Below are positions 16,172 to 25,071 of a stretch of 64,000 nucleotides of DNA, in pieces; position 1 is the first letter of the stretch, and every line of letters begins with the position of its first letter. Source of the stretch: an uncultured Lachnospiraceae bacterium. GTDB taxonomy: Bacteria; Bacillota; Clostridia; Lachnospirales; Lachnospiraceae. The notes under the pieces were generated by a model. The model did not search any database. It was not told where the DNA came from and saw only the letters and a program-made list of their open reading frames with translations. The stretch is from the NCBI GenBank assembly GCA_910577735.1, contig CAJTOO010000013.1, forward strand, positions 1 through 64,000, written 5' to 3'. The position numbers were made by a program, and so were the translations under genes.

Positions 16172-17710
16172 ATGGATCAGAAGACTTATATTCAGATGAA
16201 AGACATCGTGAAAGTCTATCCGCCGGATAAAATTGCTCTCAATAAGGTGTCGGTGGAGATAGATGCAGGGGAAATTCACTCAATCATAGGTGAGAATGGC
16301 GCTGGTAAATCGACATTGATGAAAGTCCTTTTCGGATTGGAGAAAGCCAATGAGGGCGGGATTTATATGAAAGGGGATAAAGTCAATATTTCAACTCCCC
16401 AGGAAGCGGTGAAAATGGGAATCGGTATGGTTCATCAGGAGTTTATGCTGATCAGTGAGTATACCGTGATTGAAAATATCGTTTTGGGAGACGAGCCGGT
16501 CAAACATGGGCTTTTGAACCTCAATGCATCCAGAGTGAAACTGGAGCAGATTATGCAGGAATTTAAGTTTGATATTCCTCTGGATGCAAAGATTAAAGAT
16601 ATTTCCATCGCTGCCCAGCAGAAAGTGGAAATTGTCAAGTTATTGTTCCGGGATGTGAATACACTGATTCTGGACGAACCAACGGCAGTGCTGGCGCCTC
16701 AGGAGGCAGACGAGTTGTTTGTACTGCTTCGGCGTATCAGGAGCCAGGGCAAGACCATTATATTTATCAGTCATAAACTCAATGAGGTGCTGGAAATTTC
16801 CGACAGGATTACTGTTATGAGACAGGGACAGCATATATGGACGAAAGACAACGAGAATCTTACCAAAGCGGATCTGGCCAATGCCATGGTGGGACGCTCT
16901 GTCATGATGACAGTGGAAAAGAAACCGGCCAAACCAGGAGAAGTCATCCTGAAGGTGGACAACCTGAATATGCAGAATGTCAATGTGAGCCATAAGAAAG
17001 ATCTGGATCAGGTTTCTTTTGAGATACACAGCGGGGAGATTCTTGGCGTCGCCGGTGTGGAAGGCAACGGGCAGTATGAACTGGTGCAGGCCATTATGGG
17101 ATTGGCCAGGGCAGAAGGAAGCATTTTCATTGATAAGCAGGATATATCCGGGTTATCGGTAAAAGAACGCAGGAAACTGATTGCCTATGTGCCGCAGGAC
17201 AGAAAGAGAAGCGGCAGTTCCCAGGAAGAGAGTATCCTGATGAATGCTATCATGACCCATCATTATGTGAATGATGAGATCAGTAATAAATGGGGAATCC
17301 TGCGAGGCAAAAAATGCCGGGAAATGGCAAACAGTGTGATAGAAGGCTATCAGGTGAGCTGCCAGGGAGCGGATATGAACATTGGATCTTTGTCCGGCGG
17401 AAATCAGCAGAAAGTAATCGTGGGACGGGAATTTGAACTGGACAGCAGGATTCTCGTGGTGGACCAGCCGGTGAGAGGACTGGATGTGGGATCCATCGAA
17501 TATATCCACAGAAGAATTGTGGAAAAGAGAGATAACGGAGAGGCTGTGTTTCTGGCATCGGCAGATCTGGATGAATTGTTCAATCTGTCTGACAGGATAA
17601 TCGTTATGTACAATGGCAGAATTGTGATGGAAAAGAACACAGAGGATACCACAAAGGAAGAAGTAGGGGCATATATGTTAGGCGCGGGAGGTGAGAAGGT
17701 TGAAAATTAG
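16172..17710 (+). CDS. Nucleoside ABC transporter ATP-binding protein
   Basis: Double ATPase of the RbsA/NupO type, 512 residues from the ATG at 16172 (GGAGGG upstream); in-frame 16085 overlaps the lipoprotein gene and has no site. The first cassette has Walker A GENGAGKST, Walker B TLILDEPTAVLAPQE and a degenerate signature (ISIAAQQKVEI). The second has a degenerate Walker A (GVEGNGQYELVQ) but a good signature LSGGNQQKV and a Walker B altered to ILVVDQPVRGLDVG. This asymmetry, including Gln for the catalytic Glu in the second half, is usual for this subfamily. It works with the BMP lipoprotein and the two permeases. Confidence 0.92.
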   Translation: MDQKTYIQMKDIVKVYPPDKIALNKVSVEIDAGEIHSIIGENGAGKSTLMKVLFGLEKANEGGIYMKGDKVNISTPQEAVKMGIGMVHQEFMLISEYTVIENIVLGDEPVKHGLLNLNASRVKLEQIMQEFKFDIPLDAKIKDISIAAQQKVEIVKLLFRDVNTLILDEPTAVLAPQEADELFVLLRRIRSQGKTIIFISHKLNEVLEISDRITVMRQGQHIWTKDNENLTKADLANAMVGRSVMMTVEKKPAKPGEVILKVDNLNMQNVNVSHKKDLDQVSFEIHSGEILGVAGVEGNGQYELVQAIMGLARAEGSIFIDKQDISGLSVKERRKLIAYVPQDRKRSGSSQEESILMNAIMTHHYVNDEISNKWGILRGKKCREMANSVIEGYQVSCQGADMNIGSLSGGNQQKVIVGREFELDSRILVVDQPVRGLDVGSIEYIHRRIVEKRDNGEAVFLASADLDELFNLSDRIIVMYNGRIVMEKNTEDTTKEEVGAYMLGAGGEKVEN

Positions 17711-18752
17711 GAAAGAAGTGACAGTGGCGCTGGCAATTGTGACGGCCATTGTGATTGGAATGATCATGCTGTTCAGTCAGGGGTATTCGTCGGTGGAAAG
17801 TTATGCCAGTATCCTGAGGTACAGCCTGTCTACTGCAGTCGGCAGGGCAAATACCATCAATCGATTTGTATTTCTGCTCATAGCCGGTGCTTCGGCAGCG
17901 ATGGCATTGGGTGCAGGGGCTTCCAATCTCGGTCAGTTTGGTCAGCTTCTGATGGGAGCCATGACATCTACTTTGATTGGAATTTATGTAAACCTTCCAT
18001 CGGTTCTATTGATACCTTTAATGATCATCGGCGGCGTGGCAGCAGGGGCACTGTGGGCGGCAATCGCGGCAGCCGGCAAGAAGCTGTTTGGCATGAATGA
18101 GTTCATCATAACGCTGATGCTCAACTTTATAGCAGATTATTTTGTACGGTACCTGATTTCCACACCGTTAAAGGATCCGGGATCCCAGTGGCCGGCCAGC
18201 AGGGTTGTTTCCGAAAACGGTATTCTGCCGGCAATTGGATTGATTGATTCTGTGGTTTTTCTGATGATAGCAGTATATATTGCGGCAGTATATTTTGTCA
18301 GAAAAAGCCGCATGGGATATGAATTTCGTGTGATGGGATTTAACAGCCTCTTTGCCAGGGTGGGCGGATGCGATACGAATAAGAACTTCTTCCGTGCCAT
18401 GCTCTTGAGCGGTGCCTTGGCGGGGCTTTTAGGAACCATGATGATCGTTGGCGCCACACAGCAGCACAGAGTGATCAGCGGCCTGGGAGAAAACTTTGCC
18501 AATGACGGACTGATGCTCTCCATCGTAGCCGGAAACAATATTGGCGGCGTATTCATCTATGCGATTCTGTTTGCAATCCTGCAGTCAGGAGCGACAGGCA
18601 TGCAGCTTGATACAGGAGTGCCGTCAGAGTTTACCACCATGTTGATTGCGATAACCGTATTATCCGTGGTAGCGTTTAGATCTTATTCAGGAATTTTTAT
18701 TGACAAGCTGATTGCCTGGAAGAAAACGAGAAGTCTGGAGGTGGAGAAATGA
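17700..18752 (+). CDS. Nucleoside ABC transporter permease 1
   Basis: Membrane subunit of the BMP-type transporter (NupP/YufP-like), about 350 residues with roughly 9 hydrophobic segments. GTG at 17691 is in frame, but a near-perfect ribosome site GGAGGTGA ends 5 bases before TTG at 17700, so I take TTG as the start. The motif ALGAGASNLGQFGQLLMGA and the FRVMGFNSLFARVGG loop (the EAA-like contact with the ATPase) support the family. It overlaps the ATPase gene by 11 bases and the next permease by 4. Confidence 0.87.
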   Translation: MKIRKEVTVALAIVTAIVIGMIMLFSQGYSSVESYASILRYSLSTAVGRANTINRFVFLLIAGASAAMALGAGASNLGQFGQLLMGAMTSTLIGIYVNLPSVLLIPLMIIGGVAAGALWAAIAAAGKKLFGMNEFIITLMLNFIADYFVRYLISTPLKDPGSQWPASRVVSENGILPAIGLIDSVVFLMIAVYIAAVYFVRKSRMGYEFRVMGFNSLFARVGGCDTNKNFFRAMLLSGALAGLLGTMMIVGATQQHRVISGLGENFANDGLMLSIVAGNNIGGVFIYAILFAILQSGATGMQLDTGVPSEFTTMLIAITVLSVVAFRSYSGIFIDKLIAWKKTRSLEVEK

Positions 18753-19657
18753 ATCTGATCATAGAAATTTTAAAATCAGCGCTGCCGGCTTCCGTACCGA
18801 TTCTTCTGGCGGCCTTAGGCGGACTGTTTACATGGCATGCGAATATATTCAATATTTCCATGGAAGGAATGTTGCTTACCAGCGCATTTACATCGGTCGT
18901 AGGCTCTTACCTGTTTGAGTCATGGTGGATTGGACTGCTGTTCGGTGTGGCCGGAAGTCTGGCGGTATCCCTGCTTTTCGCTTTCTTTGTGCTTAAGATG
19001 AAAACAGGAGAGTTTATCACAGGTATTGCCATCAATACCTTTGTGGCAGGCGCGACAACATATTATTTAAGACAGCTTTTTGATGTAAAGGGTTCCCTGA
19101 TGGATCCCAGAATTGTTGCTTTGCCTAAATGGGATATTCCGATTATCAAGAATATCCCGGTTATCGGATCGATCATCAACGGTCATGCGTTTCCGCTTTA
19201 CTTTACATTCTTTATCATTGTACCGTTGGTATATGTGATTATTTATAAGACGCCGTTTGGCTTAAGGCTGCGTGCCTGCGGTCATGATTCCAAGGTGATC
19301 GACTCCGTGGGAATCAAGGCGGATAAGTTGAAATTCATTTCGATTATGATATGCGGCGCTCTGTGCGGCGTCGGAGGAACTTTCCTGTCTCTTGGCATTA
19401 TGAGAATGTTTACGGAGAACATGTCAAACGGCAGAGGCTGGATCAGTCTGGCCATCATCATCTTATCTCTGGGCAACCCGGTGAAAGTGTTTGCCATCTG
19501 CATTATCTTTGGTATTACGGAAGGACTGGGGCTGACATTGCAGCAGGTAAATATTCCGAATCAGATTACAGACATGCTGCCCTATCTTGCAGTTTTGGCA
19601 GCCCTGTATATCAACAGCAGACAGAGTAAGAAAAAGGAATTGAAAACGAAAAAATAA
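18749..19657 (+). CDS. Nucleoside ABC transporter permease 2
   Basis: Second membrane subunit (NupQ/YufQ-like), 302 residues. The N-terminal half has LAALGGLFTWHANIFNISMEG, the classic family start. The cytoplasmic loop LRLRACGHDSKVIDSVGI is the ATPase contact. The start ATGA overlaps the stop of permease 1, showing translational coupling. The Lys-rich C-terminal tail is cytoplasmic. Confidence 0.9.
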   Translation: MNLIIEILKSALPASVPILLAALGGLFTWHANIFNISMEGMLLTSAFTSVVGSYLFESWWIGLLFGVAGSLAVSLLFAFFVLKMKTGEFITGIAINTFVAGATTYYLRQLFDVKGSLMDPRIVALPKWDIPIIKNIPVIGSIINGHAFPLYFTFFIIVPLVYVIIYKTPFGLRLRACGHDSKVIDSVGIKADKLKFISIMICGALCGVGGTFLSLGIMRMFTENMSNGRGWISLAIIILSLGNPVKVFAICIIFGITEGLGLTLQQVNIPNQITDMLPYLAVLAALYINSRQSKKKELKTKK

Positions 19658-19683
19658 TATCAGAAAATGGAGGGTAATAAGTT

Positions 19684-20658
19684 ATGCAGAAAGTAATTTT
19701 GGATGTGGATACAGGTACAGATGACGCGGTGGCAATCATGCTTGCAGCGTTATCCAAAGATCTGGATCTGCTTGGCGTATGTTCCGTGAACGGCAACAGA
19801 GGCATTGAATTTACAACGGAAAATACACTGAGGGTTGTGGAATATCTGGGACTTGCAGATAAAATACCGGTCTATAAGGGCTGCAGCCTGCCGCTTGTTT
19901 CCACGCTGACACCGGGACGCAGAGACGGGATACCGGCAACGGGGTCTATGGATAAGAATAATATCCATGGTGACTATGTAGAGCTTCCGCCGGCAACGAT
20001 CAAACCCCAGGAGGAACATGCAGTGTTCTGGCTGATTGATACCCTGATGAAATCAGAGGGAGATATCATCCTGATTCCGGTGGGACCGCTGACCAATATT
20101 GCCATGGCGCTTCGGATAGAGCCCAGGATTGCTGATAAGATTCAATCGATCATGATCATGGGCGGCGGTTACAGGGAGGTAAATATCACACCTTCCGCAG
20201 AGTTTAACTTCTGGGTGGATCCGGAAGCAGCGAAGATTGTGATTGACAGCGGCTGCGATATTACCATCGTACCTCTGGATGCGACCCATAAGGCGGTGTT
20301 ATCGCTGGATGATGCAGATGAACTGGAAAAAGACGGCGGCGCGGCAGGAAAGGCTACGGCAAGTTTTATCAGACACAGACAGGCAGGCTATAAGATCTGG
20401 CAGCCTATGGAGGATATCAATACGGTACCGATTCATGACGCATTGGCAGTCTGTGCTGTGATCGATGCCAATGTCCTGCAAGACGTGACCAGTACTTATG
20501 TGGATATTGACATTGCCGGCGGCGCATCGGACGGCATGAGCATATGCGATATCGACAAGCGTTATAAAGATAAGGAAGAAAATGCAAAAGTAGCGCTTAG
20601 TGCGGATAAGGATTTGTTCGCTAAAATGGTAAAAGAGATTATGTGCGGGCAGGCATAA
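19684..20658 (+). CDS. Nucleoside hydrolase (IU-type), copy 2
   Basis: 324-residue paralogue of the hydrolase at 14053, with the same DVDTGTDDAVAIM metal site, the identical IMGGGYREVNITPSAEFN block followed by FWVDPEAAKIVIDSGCDI, and PIHDALAVC. Differences cluster around residues 60-75 and 215-235, the parts that shape the base pocket in this family. Two hydrolases in one operon suggests split base specificity rather than redundancy. GGAGGG precedes the ATG. Last gene of the operon; a terminator follows. Confidence 0.92.
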   Translation: MQKVILDVDTGTDDAVAIMLAALSKDLDLLGVCSVNGNRGIEFTTENTLRVVEYLGLADKIPVYKGCSLPLVSTLTPGRRDGIPATGSMDKNNIHGDYVELPPATIKPQEEHAVFWLIDTLMKSEGDIILIPVGPLTNIAMALRIEPRIADKIQSIMIMGGGYREVNITPSAEFNFWVDPEAAKIVIDSGCDITIVPLDATHKAVLSLDDADELEKDGGAAGKATASFIRHRQAGYKIWQPMEDINTVPIHDALAVCAVIDANVLQDVTSTYVDIDIAGGASDGMSICDIDKRYKDKEENAKVALSADKDLFAKMVKEIMCGQA

Positions 20659-20662
20659 ATAG

Positions 20663-20702
20663 AGAGGGCCTTGTGGGATTCATTCCTGCAAGGCTCTTTT
20701 GT
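20663..20702 (+). terminator. Terminator of the nucleoside operon
   Basis: Stem formed by GAGGGCCTTG and CAAGGCTCTT with a loop of about 15 bases and a TTTTG tail. Its left arm and loop start closely resemble those of the terminator at 43869. Confidence 0.75.
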
Positions 20703-20771
20703 TACATAAGGATGTCTCACGAAACCGGGCATCCGTTGTCTGGCTCAAAAGATTCTTATTTCCAGAACGCA

Positions 20772-20800
20772 TTTACTTTTTGAAATAAACACCTTATAAT
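20772..20800 (+). promoter_or_regulatory. SigmaA-type promoter candidate for the GH25 gene
   Basis: TTTACT (20772-20777) and TATAAT (20795-20800) with a 17-base spacer. The start codon is about 110 bases downstream; within that leader TCATAGT and ACTATGA form an inverted repeat near 20850-20880. Confidence 0.45.
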
Positions 20801-20912
20801 TTAATTTATATTTCTAAAATGATAATTTGGGTGAAAAGATAGGGATAAGTCATAGTCTTAAAAGCCGGACAACTATGATTTTAATATTAGAGCATGCTTT
20901 TGGTAAGTGAGG

Positions 20913-22364
20913 ATGAAGAAAAGAAGAATATATTTGATTTTCATAGCGTTAGTCATTTTGGCAGTGATCTTCGGCATTTTAGTGATAGCAAAGAAGATTA
21001 AAATCGCGCCGCTGTTTGCCGGAAGATACGAGGTAACCGGTATTGATGTATCCCACTATCAGGGAACCATCGACTGGCCGGTGCTGGCAAGACAGGATTT
21101 GGATTTTGCCTTCATCAAAGCCACAGAGGGGAGCGGCCACGTGGATGAATGTTTTTATAATAACTGGCGGGAGGCCGAGAAAACGGATCTCTATATCGGT
21201 GCTTATCATTTTTTCAGCTTCGACAGTGAGGGCAGGAAACAGGCCCAGTTCTATATGGATATGGTAGGCAATCTGGAGGGGAAACTGGCGCCTGTGATTG
21301 ACGTGGAGTTTTATGGGGATAAGGAGAAGGATCCGCCGCCAAGAGAGGAAGTTGTCACACAGCTTAGAAAGATGCTTGAGACGTTGGAAGAATGCTATCA
21401 GGTCAAGCCCATTATCTATACAACATACTCGGCTTACCATCATTATATCAGGGATGAGTTTACGGCATATCCTTTGTGGATCAGAAATGTCTATTATCAG
21501 CCGTTTCTGCTGTCCGGGAACACATGGTCATTCTGGCAGTATACCGACACTGCCGTTCTGGATGGATACCAGGGTGCGGAGAAATATATAGACAGGAATG
21601 TATTCAAGGGCACACGGGAAGACCTGCAAAAGATGACAGTACAGTGTGAGGAGGAAGATTGCGCCTCCTTTTTAGAAATCCCCACAGAAAACCGTGAGGC
21701 ATATAGGAGTCGGGAAGAAGTCTTTGCCGCGATTGAAAAGGGGGACTTTTCAGTAGTAGAAAGGAAGTATGCCGATCCGGAAACTATCGTTGAGGAACTG
21801 GAAATGGCATACGAGACAGACGGTGACAGCAGCAGGATGCTAAGAAGTGATATAGATGGAGACGGGGTTGAAGAATTATTGTTTTTGATTCAATATGATT
21901 TTGAAGAGTACGAGCGGATTGACTTTATTATAGATTATAGAAACGGCAGGGCGGTCTGTACTTATCTGGACTGGTGCGACGGGAACGAATGGCTGATTTT
22001 GGCTAAGGAGGGGAAGTTGGTTCATTGTTTGCGGAGCAGTAGTGAGTGGTGTACTTATTATGGACTTCATGAATGTGTCTTAAATGCCAGGGGTATTAAG
22101 GAACTTGATTGTCTTGGAAACGGAATCGAAGTATGTGACGTCCATCAATTGGGAGAGTCTGGTTTATGGTGGTGGGAAGGACAGCAGCCGGAAATAACAC
22201 AGGCGGGTATTTATTATACCAGAATGAAAGAAGAAAATGCAAAAGACGGTACGGGTGGAAGCGTTGTCAAGGAATTGATTTCTAAAGAAGCCTTTCTTGC
22301 GTCGTTTGTGGAACTGACAGGTGAAGAACAGGTCTGGAGTGAGATCATGATGAAAATAGAATAA
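20913..22364 (+). CDS. Membrane-anchored GH25 lysozyme-like protein
   Basis: About 483 residues. Residues 5-30 form a signal anchor. About 42-215 is a GH25 (Lys-type muramidase) domain: GIDVSHYQGTIDW, FAFIKATEG and the catalytic pair in PVIDVEFYG. The enzyme would cut the peptidoglycan sugar backbone at the outer face of the membrane. The remaining 265 residues are acidic and not recognised; one segment DIDGDGVEELLF looks like a Ca2+-binding loop of integrin/VCBS type. The start is ambiguous: GTG at 20907 or ATG at 20913, with GAGG immediately adjacent to the ATG. It stands alone, so a wall-remodelling role is the simplest view. Confidence 0.83.
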   Translation: MKKRRIYLIFIALVILAVIFGILVIAKKIKIAPLFAGRYEVTGIDVSHYQGTIDWPVLARQDLDFAFIKATEGSGHVDECFYNNWREAEKTDLYIGAYHFFSFDSEGRKQAQFYMDMVGNLEGKLAPVIDVEFYGDKEKDPPPREEVVTQLRKMLETLEECYQVKPIIYTTYSAYHHYIRDEFTAYPLWIRNVYYQPFLLSGNTWSFWQYTDTAVLDGYQGAEKYIDRNVFKGTREDLQKMTVQCEEEDCASFLEIPTENREAYRSREEVFAAIEKGDFSVVERKYADPETIVEELEMAYETDGDSSRMLRSDIDGDGVEELLFLIQYDFEEYERIDFIIDYRNGRAVCTYLDWCDGNEWLILAKEGKLVHCLRSSSEWCTYYGLHECVLNARGIKELDCLGNGIEVCDVHQLGESGLWWWEGQQPEITQAGIYYTRMKEENAKDGTGGSVVKELISKEAFLASFVELTGEEQVWSEIMMKIE

Positions 22365-22487
22365 GATGAAAATGGAATAAGATGAAATGAAACAGGCGAA
22401 CGAAACGCAAAGTTGACAAGAAGAAACCACAGATTGGTTGTTTTCCCCGATTGCTTAGAAATAGAATATTTGCAGGAGGTGGAAAAA

Positions 22488-23129
22488 ATGACATTGGGAC
22501 AGAAATTAAAAGCGCTGTTGAAAGACAATGGAATGACGCAGGAGGATTTAGCGGAAAGGTTAGAGGTATCCCGACAGGCAGTAGGGAAATGGGTAAATGA
22601 TAAAGGAATACCCGAAGTGGGGAAATTAGTACAAATCAGTAACCTGTTTGGCGTGTCAACAGACTACCTGCTGAAAGAGGATTATGAAGAAAAAATATAT
22701 TCAGAAGAAAAAGTTGTATCAAGCAGCGGGTATTATGTCAGCCAGGAGATGCTGGATGGATATTTATCGTACAGCAGGCAGAATGTAAAGCAGATTACGG
22801 GAGGAATAAGCTTATTTGTATTATCAAATGTCTTTGGTTGTTTTGATGACTACAGAATCATGTCCTTTCTTTATTGGGTGACAATGGCTGCCGGGATAAT
22901 CATGATTGTCTGGCAGTTCCTGCAGATCAGAAAGTACCAGGAAATCAGAAATGAACACCTGACATTTGATGATAAGGTATTCGGGGAGTTTAAGAAGCAG
23001 AGGGAAAACAGAAGAAAGAAATATGCAGTCATGATGATTGCAGGAGTGGTTATTCTTCTGGCAAGTACTGAAGCAGGAAGCTTTTTGATGATTTATTACG
23101 GACAGACAGTTTGCAACGTATTTGAGTGA
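22488..23129 (+). CDS. XRE-family HTH protein with membrane domain
   Basis: 213 residues from the ATG at 22488 (AGGAGGTGG upstream; the open frame from 22413 has no site). Residues 1-62 are a Cro/CI HTH: MTLGQKLKALLKDNGMTQ, then EDLAERLEVSRQAVGKW. The C-terminal half has three hydrophobic segments (about 100-120, 125-147, 180-205), so the repressor is tethered to the membrane. This architecture is common in Clostridia and the signal is unknown. The next gene encodes a lipoprotein fragment 27 bases on, which may once have been its partner. Confidence 0.82.
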   Translation: MTLGQKLKALLKDNGMTQEDLAERLEVSRQAVGKWVNDKGIPEVGKLVQISNLFGVSTDYLLKEDYEEKIYSEEKVVSSSGYYVSQEMLDGYLSYSRQNVKQITGGISLFVLSNVFGCFDDYRIMSFLYWVTMAAGIIMIVWQFLQIRKYQEIRNEHLTFDDKVFGEFKKQRENRRKKYAVMMIAGVVILLASTEAGSFLMIYYGQTVCNVFE

Positions 23130-23156
23130 AATTACTTATAGAAAGCAGGGGAAAAG

Positions 23157-23559
23157 ATGAATAAGAAAATCTATCTGGAAATCAGCATGCTGTTAGTGTT
23201 TGTAGTATGTATTTGTGCGGGGTGCTCCGCTTCGCAGAGAGAAAAATATACCTTGGAAGAGCTAAATAATCTGGCTGAAATCAGAATATATGCAGCGGAG
23301 AATAACGAGCTTTTAAAAACAATAAGTGATGAAGAGCAGTTATATCAATATAACCAGGGTTCGGCTTTTGATGATTCGGACATAGCAGAACGGCAAGGCG
23401 AATTGAAAAAGGACTTAGAGGGAGCAAAGGAACAATATTATCAAAATGACGGTGGCAGAAGAAAGTATCAAAGGATTTTCTATTCCAGAGGAATTTTTAG
23501 TTTTTTACTATGAACTTTCCGAGGAGGAGATAAATTTTTATCGTTCTTTAGCCGAATAA
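23157..23559 (+). pseudogene. Small lipoprotein gene, frameshifted
   Basis: The first frame (23157-23513) starts with a signal peptide and lipobox ICAGC (Cys22), then YTLEELNNLAEIRIYAAENN and a Gln/Glu-rich helix to about residue 95. After that the sequence turns basic and senseless (GGRRKYQRIFYSRG). In another frame from 23446, MTVAEESIKGFSIPEEFLVF continues with YYELSEEEINFYRSLAE and stops at 23557-23559. From memory, a family of small Firmicutes lipoproteins ends with just such a PEEF-x-x-FYYE-x-EEE motif, so this looks like one gene with a frameshift and probably an internal deletion near 23440. AGGGG precedes the ATG. Confidence 0.6.
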
Positions 23560-23616
23560 TAATTTGGAAGGCAATGTAGAGCTTGCCATGACGGATGAAT
23601 TATCAGGAGAGCGGGA

Positions 23617-23982
23617 ATGAAAGAAATCAAATATATCAAACAGCCAACGGAATATCTGTGTGGACAGGCATGTGTTGCGATGATTGCAAATGTATCAGTA
23701 GAGGATGTTATTCAGGTGATGCATAATGATAAAGGAACTGGGAAAAAAGATATTGAAAAAGCATTGCAGCATTATGGTATCGCACAGGCGAAGACCATGA
23801 CAAAGGCAGACAATTCTACTCCATTACCGTCAGTGTGTATTCTGAAAGTATTATTACCCAAATATAGTCACTGGGTTTTGTATTATTATGGGAAATACTA
23901 TGATCCGGAATTTGGTTTGTTGGATGAACTATATAGCAAGGCACGAATTCAATCTTATTTGGAATTGTTTATAGATGAATAA
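23617..23982 (+). CDS. Orphan C39-like cysteine peptidase domain
   Basis: 121 residues, essentially one papain-like C39 domain. The catalytic Cys lies in QPTEYLCGQACVAM (oxyanion Gln and Cys15 or Cys19), His in YSHWVLYY (about 87) and Asp in YYDPEFG (about 96). C39 domains normally remove double-Gly leaders at the N-terminus of bacteriocin ABC exporters; here there is no transporter and no leader peptide gene nearby. There is no signal peptide, so it acts in the cytoplasm. It may be a stand-alone protease, or a non-proteolytic member of the same fold. GGAG precedes the ATG. Confidence 0.65.
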   Translation: MKEIKYIKQPTEYLCGQACVAMIANVSVEDVIQVMHNDKGTGKKDIEKALQHYGIAQAKTMTKADNSTPLPSVCILKVLLPKYSHWVLYYYGKYYDPEFGLLDELYSKARIQSYLELFIDE

Positions 23983-24046
23983 TTATTTTCAGAGCGAAAA
24001 AGGATTCTGATTAGGTACTATACTTGTTTTTTGAGGGAGAGATATC

Positions 24047-24490
24047 ATGATTGAATTCGTAAAGGCCGGTACATCGGATGCTATTGTGATAAACAGTATT
24101 TCTAAACGTTCATTCGATAGTGACATAGAGGTAGGAGCACGTTGCAAAGGAGGGCCTCCGGGGTATATGTCCGTACAGTTTCATACAAAGATGGCGAGAA
24201 CAAATCATTTATATAAACTATTAGCGGAGGGGCTTATTATAGGCGCGGCTATCCTTTTTATGGATGGGGACAGACTTGACATAGGAAGAATATTTATCAG
24301 TCCGGAATACCACAGAACAGGATATGGTGTTTATATGATGCAGGAAATTGAACAAATGTTTCCTGCTGTCAAAGAAATTTATCTCGACACTCCTATCTGG
24401 AATATCCGCACAAATTCTTTTTATCAAAAACTGGGATATACCGAATATAAGAGAGACAGTGAGTTTGTATATTATACAAAAATATTATGA
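24047..24490 (+). CDS. GNAT family N-acetyltransferase
   Basis: 147 residues. The acetyl-CoA core is visible as IGRIFISPEYHRTGYGVYMM (about 82-101), corresponding to motif A, followed by EIYLDTPIWNIRTNSFYQKLGY, the typical C-terminal helix and strand. Substrate unknown. Codon use and composition look AT-rich like the C39 gene before it. A strong terminator follows. Confidence 0.8.
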   Translation: MIEFVKAGTSDAIVINSISKRSFDSDIEVGARCKGGPPGYMSVQFHTKMARTNHLYKLLAEGLIIGAAILFMDGDRLDIGRIFISPEYHRTGYGVYMMQEIEQMFPAVKEIYLDTPIWNIRTNSFYQKLGYTEYKRDSEFVYYTKIL

Positions 24491-24518
24491 AAACAGGATT
24501 TTAATAGCCGCACAGCAT

Positions 24519-24557
24519 CAGAGCGTATAGTAAACAGGCCTATACGCTCTGTTTTTT
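24519..24557 (+). terminator. Rho-independent terminator
   Basis: Perfect 12-base stem CAGAGCGTATAG / CTATACGCTCTG with a 9-base loop and TTTTTT. Confidence 0.92.
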
Positions 24558-24595
24558 ATGGAAAGAACTCTATTGCATTTTATCCTGTTAGCACC

Positions 24596-24649
24596 TTGAC
24601 AAATGTATAACGATATGTTATATATAATATACGACACAATGTTATACAT
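24596..24649 (+). promoter_or_regulatory. Promoter with BlaI-type operators
   Basis: TTGACA (24596-24601) with TATATA (24619-24624, spacer 17); TATAAT at 24623 is an alternative. Overlapping it are ATGTATAAC (24603-24611) and GTTATA (24617-24622), which form a palindrome TATAAC-GATAT-GTTATA, and a further GTTATACAT (24641-24649). The repeated half-site, placed around the promoter of a BlaI gene, indicates autorepression. Confidence 0.65.
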
Positions 24650-24687
24650 AAAGGATTTGTCCAGTAACAATCGTTTGGGGGGAGCCT

Positions 24688-25071
24688 ATGGTACAGCAAT
24701 TATCAGATGCCGAATTTGAAATTATGAAAATTGTATGGGAAAATCAGCAGAAAGTGACGCTTTTTCCTTATATTATGGAGGCGTTGGAGTCCAGAGGCAA
24801 ACCGTGTCAGAAGAATACGTTGATCGTGTTATTATCGAGGCTGATGCAAAAAGGATTCTTAAGCGCCAGGAAAATTGGTCGGCGTAATGAATATACCACA
24901 CTCATTTCTGAGACGGAATATCAGACGGCTCAGACAAAAAATTTCCTGCATAAAGTTTATGAGGGAAATGTAAAAGGGCTGGTTTCCAATTTGATTTCAG
25001 GGGATTTACTGTCAGATGAGGAGTACGATGAGCTGAAAGAATTGTTGGAGAAAGGAAGGGGGGAACTATGA
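24688..25071 (+). CDS. BlaI/MecI-family repressor
   Basis: 127-residue winged-helix repressor. The start LSDAEFEIMKIVWENQQKVT is diagnostic for BlaI/MecI/CopY, and the recognition helix region KNTLIVLLSRLMQKGFL (about 50-66) plus the dimerising C-terminus are complete. It should hold down its own operon through the palindromes upstream until the M56 protease encoded next is activated. GGGGGG precedes the ATG. Its stop overlaps the start of the protease by 4 bases. Confidence 0.9.
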   Translation: MVQQLSDAEFEIMKIVWENQQKVTLFPYIMEALESRGKPCQKNTLIVLLSRLMQKGFLSARKIGRRNEYTTLISETEYQTAQTKNFLHKVYEGNVKGLVSNLISGDLLSDEEYDELKELLEKGRGEL

